A DNA stretch of 64,000 nt, taken from Kingdonia uniflora (Eukaryota > Streptophyta > Magnoliopsida > Ranunculales > Circaeasteraceae). The translations under genes were made by a program, and so were the position numbers. The DNA lies in assembly GCA_014058105.1 (NCBI GenBank), contig JACGCM010002435.1:2356001-2420000 (forward strand), in the 5' to 3' direction. The notes below the pieces were generated by a model, which had not been told where the DNA came from, ran no database searches, and worked only from the letters and a program-made list of their open reading frames with translations. Positions 61,180-64,000 of the stretch are shown piece by piece; within the stretch, counting starts at the first letter, position 1, and each line of letters starts with the position of its first letter.

Positions 61180-61850
61180 AGTAAACATGATAATTTCATA
61201 AAGCGTCGTAAGTTATCCGTGGGAAAGGGTATAAACTATAAGATTTCTAGTGAACAAGAGTTTATACCATGGGTTAAACAACAGGTACTTGTTAGTTTTG
61301 TTATTTACTATTTTCATAAAAAAATTTATGTAATTAGAAGAATGCTTTAAACTATTTGTCAATTGGTATTGTTTTGCAGCTAGAGATCGATGAAAATGAT
61401 GATGATTTTAAAGATATAGTAAGTGGGCCAATTGGTTTTCTCCGCGGTACAAAAAGAATTGCGTTAATGGCTTCTTATTTGTCGTAAAAGATTATGAGGC
61501 AACGAAAAAATATCAGAATAGTGGGGTTAACACAAGTTCCGTGACAACTTTTCAATCTAGTTCTAAAGATAAGAATCCTCTGGATAAAAGTATGATATAT
61601 TATGGAATTCTGACGGACATTATCCAACTCGAATATCGTAAAGGTTTTAAACCTTTCTTATTTGGGTGTAATTGGGCTAAGGTTACACGCCAGGGTTTTA
61701 GGTGGGACAAGGATACAAATTTGAAATTGGTGAATTTTTCAAACTTAATTAGCTCAAATAAATTTGGTGATGAACCATTCATTCTTGCAGAACATGCTAC
61801 ACAAGTATTTTATTCCAAAGATCCAAGAGATCTTGACTGAACTTGGTCAT
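61180..61850 (+). pseudogene. CACTA transposase C-terminal region (DUF4216-like)
   Basis: SEQEFIPWVKQQ (near 61253), then 61541-61840 open: MIYYGILTDIIQLEYRKGFK PFLFGCNWAKV, LKLVNFSNLISSNKFGDEPF ILAEHATQVFYSKDPRD. The YYG.L.DII.L.Y, LF.C.W, EPFI.A..A.QVFY.KDP pattern is that of DUF4216, which ends plant CACTA proteins. Confidence 0.8.
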
Positions 61851-62590
61851 AGAGGTTCTACCAAAGGTCTATGTTGAGGATGAAGCCTATCTTTCATCCG
61901 AGGAACACTTTATAGGAAATTCTGATATTGAACTGAGTAATGTACACTTATTCCCGATGATGAAATGACATTTAATGATTCGGTTTGCGTAGTTCCTGTT
62001 GTTGGGAAGTCCAAAAAACAAAAATGGGTGGGGAAATAGCTGGTTGTCATGCTAATTTTAGAATATGAACTTTTTTAGTTAATTAGATCTTGTTAGTTTT
62101 CCTTTTTGTAAACATAGGACAGGGTTAGTTACTTTTGTATTGACGTAACTAGCTTTTGATGTTTATAATCATGTTTCTTAGTTTATTTTCTATTGAAAGA
62201 TATAAATGTCAAGTATTAACATGTATAAAATTACCTATTTTACGTAATTAGGTAAACCTTTTTTAACTCTGCCTATGCAAAGTTGTTAAAGCTTTGCATA
62301 GCCGGTTCCAAGCCCGGGTAAAGGAGGAGGGAAAGAGGTGAGATTATATACTTGTGACTCCCAAAGATTATTGTCTTGGCTCAGATAATCTTGAGGCACG
62401 TATACTATCTATTCATGGGACGGATGGGAATTCTACTTCTGGCCATGTATTCCGACATACCCATTTATGCTGGGATAATTCATAAGAGCCAGATTCTAAC
62501 GAAAAACCCCAAAAATAATTTGAGTTCTTTGGTCAAATTGAGTATTAACTTTGACTTGTGGAGCTTTCTGACATTTGCTAAATTTAACAG

Positions 62591-63278
62591 GCACAACACA
62601 ACAAACTGGAAGCTAAGTTTTTTTGAGGAGAGAACGACACTTGAAGCTAAATACCAAAAGCTCTATGAGCCATTTTATGCCAAGGTATCTCGGTTAGTTC
62701 TATTTATAATGGGCTACTATAGTTTAGTTAAAACACTTCATGTTCTAACCTTTACAGGTTATAGATGCAGAATATGTGTGCATTCTGTGTTTGTTACTGT
62801 TAGTGCCTGCTACTGCCATACAATGTTCATTTATTGTGTTTCATTTATGTATATTATCTTGCTTGTTTTGTACCGTTATGACATTGTGAATGGTGTAACT
62901 GAAGTTGAAGGCGTAACAGATGAAGCTTCTAAGGACCAAGAAGAAGATAAAGCCACTGAAGGTACCTATAGAAATCTAGACTATGCCACTTTCATCTCTT
63001 AGATAATTGATATTGTAACTTACTTCCGTTGTTCAAAATAGTGTCCTGGTACATAAAAATAAGGGACTAGTGTCTGAGATATTATCGGACTGATTTATTG
63101 AATAACCTAAATCAGAATTTGAAGCTTTAAATCTTTTGATCATTGTTATTACATTTTCTATACAACAAAAGGGGTGCCTGAATTCTGGCTCAATGCATTG
63201 AAGACTAATGAAGCATTGTCTGACATAGTTTTGGAACGCGACGAAGAAGCTCTTGAAGATAGAAGGAAACATATCTAA
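62591..63278 (+). pseudogene. Nucleosome assembly protein 1 (NAP1) fragment
   Basis: NAP1 is a histone H2A-H2B chaperone. Three exon pieces: 62591-62684 (AQHNKLEAKFFEERTTLEAK YQKLYEPFYAK, donor GTATCT), 62874-62961 (RYDIVNGVTEVEGVTDEAS) and 63172-63278 ([34 protein letters not shown], stop TAA). These are consecutive NAP1 exons. The expected AG before exon 2 reads AC (62872-62873). Both N-terminal and histone-binding C-terminal exons are missing. It sits between CACTA sequence and HPR1. Confidence 0.85.
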
Positions 63279-63403
63279 TATTTCATAACTATGATAGATC
63301 ATGTTATACAAGCAAGAAATATATAAGAATGAAAGAAATGTAGAAGGCGCTTAACCAACTAGGCATATTCTCCCACTTTGAACTCAAATTTTAAGCTACC
63401 ATT

Positions 63404-63943
63404 ATGGCTAAACCATTTTCCATTGAGGTGTGGAATCCTAATGGGAAGTACAAAGTTATTAGCACAAAACCCATGCCTGGAACTCGGTGGATTCGCCTCT
63501 TAACCGATCAAGATTGCCGCGTAGAAGTAATAACCTTTATCCTCTTATCATAGCATTTGAATTTTTTTTGTACACTTTCCATATTATTAGGTAAAGTTAA
63601 CCCATTGAGAATTCTTTGTATGTTTAGATATGTACACAGAAGCAAACAATATTGTCTGTCGAGAATATTGTTGCCCTCATTGGCGATAAGTGTGATGGAG
63701 TGATTGGGCATGCAACTATGTTTAAGTCTTAAATTTTTCTCGATTATTTGTAGGTTTATTTGAAGTTTGATTTATTAGTTTTCTGTTTTGTTTGTGTTGT
63801 AGTTGACAGAGGATTGGGGAGAAGTGTTGTTTTTTGCTTTGAGCAAAGCAGGAGGAAAAGCTTTTAGCAACATGGCTGTTGGGTACAACAATGTGGATGT
63901 TTATGCAACCACTAAGTATGGAGTTTCTGTTGGAAATACACCT
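63404..63943 (+). CDS. HPR1: Hydroxypyruvate reductase / glycerate dehydrogenase, first three exons (partial)
   Basis: Peroxisomal NADH-dependent enzyme of photorespiration reducing hydroxypyruvate to glycerate. Exon 1 63404-63526 (MAKPFSIEVWNPNGKYKVIS... ending CRVE), exon 2 63628-63711 (ICTQKQTILSVENIVALIGD KCDGVIGH), exon 3 63803-63943 (LTEDWGEVLFFALSKAGGKA FSNMAVGYNNVDV...GNTP). All are in frame over 116 residues and cover the N-terminal substrate-binding part. The donors after exons 2 and 3 read GCAACT and GCAAGT instead of GT. GCAAGT fits a GC-AG intron; the first is weaker. The NAD-binding domain would lie beyond the window. It could be the real gene or a captured fragment: NAP1 exons end only 126 bp upstream. 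Confidence 0.8.
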
Positions 63944-64000
63944 GCAAGTTCGTCTAAAAGGGATTAAGTTTTGAATTTTAGTATTATTGAGCATATGCGC

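Larger units (their letters stand above)
57979..62040 (+). mobile_element. CACTA (CMC/EnSpm) transposon, decayed, right end not found
   Basis: The left terminus CATTACAAGAAAAGTGACC (57979; consensus CACTACAAG with one change) is followed by TNP2 transposase and a DUF4216-like region. I see no matching 'cttgtagtg' right terminus before the window ends, so the right limit is only the last transposon-type coding. It may extend to include 62590-63945. Confidence 0.7.

Noticed and set aside
62376..63002. 208-codon ORF as one protein
   Set aside because: It fuses NAP1 exon pieces in more than one frame with intron sequence; the exon reading is better supported.

Overview
This is AT-rich nuclear DNA of a flowering plant, most likely a eudicot. 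It has intron-containing plant genes and gene fragments (pectinesterase, phospholipase D delta-like, cellulose synthase, NAP1, hydroxypyruvate reductase) in a dense background of plant transposons (Athila-like Gypsy, Copia, LINE, PIF/Harbinger, hAT, CACTA). Only one gene looks complete: a two-exon pectin methylesterase on the minus strand (5587-8677). A second host-type gene, hydroxypyruvate reductase HPR1, starts at 63404 and runs off the right edge; it may be only a fragment.

Layout. 1-1268: dispersed repeat with a TTCGAA-rich array. 1269-4876: LTR element without recognisable coding capacity (5-bp TSD AGACG). 5587-8677: pectinesterase. 8740-12374: gene-free, with diverged repeats. 12378-28565: PIF/Harbinger element 1 (TSD TTA), about 6.4 kb of its own sequence plus a 9.8-kb Athila-like retrotransposon inserted in its ORF1. 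28566-31654: gene-poor, one RNase H-like relic. 31655-32113 and 39051-39060: a Tourist-like MITE split by Harbinger element 2 (32114-39047, TSD TTA). 40903-41730: hAT element (8-bp TSD TACAAAAT). 42750-43530: tandem duplication. 44070-52430: mosaic of phospholipase D exons (HKD2 exon present three times), a third Harbinger fragment with a plant-mobile-domain (PMD) gene, LINE/Copia/Gypsy relics and a cellulose synthase fragment split by a 441-bp hAT MITE. 52917-54240: unrecognised exon-like pieces. 55101-55496: tandem duplication. 55683-62040: CACTA DNA with a decayed TNP2 transposase, followed at once by NAP1 and HPR1 exons.

The most interesting system is the Harbinger family. Elements 1 and 2 each carry three genes: a PIF DDE transposase, an ORF1 of the trihelix/NAM-associated type, and a PMD gene placed next to the right TIR and reading inward. 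The third copy has a PMD gene reading inward from its left TIR. In elements 1 and 2 a large inverted repeat (about 103 nt and about 650 nt) separates the transposase/ORF1 module from the PMD module, and this core module lies in opposite orientation relative to PMD in the two elements. In element 2 the transposase and ORF1 have mirror-image promoters, each with a 41-bp tandem array just upstream of its TATA box. All copies here carry stops, so the autonomous source would be elsewhere in the genome.
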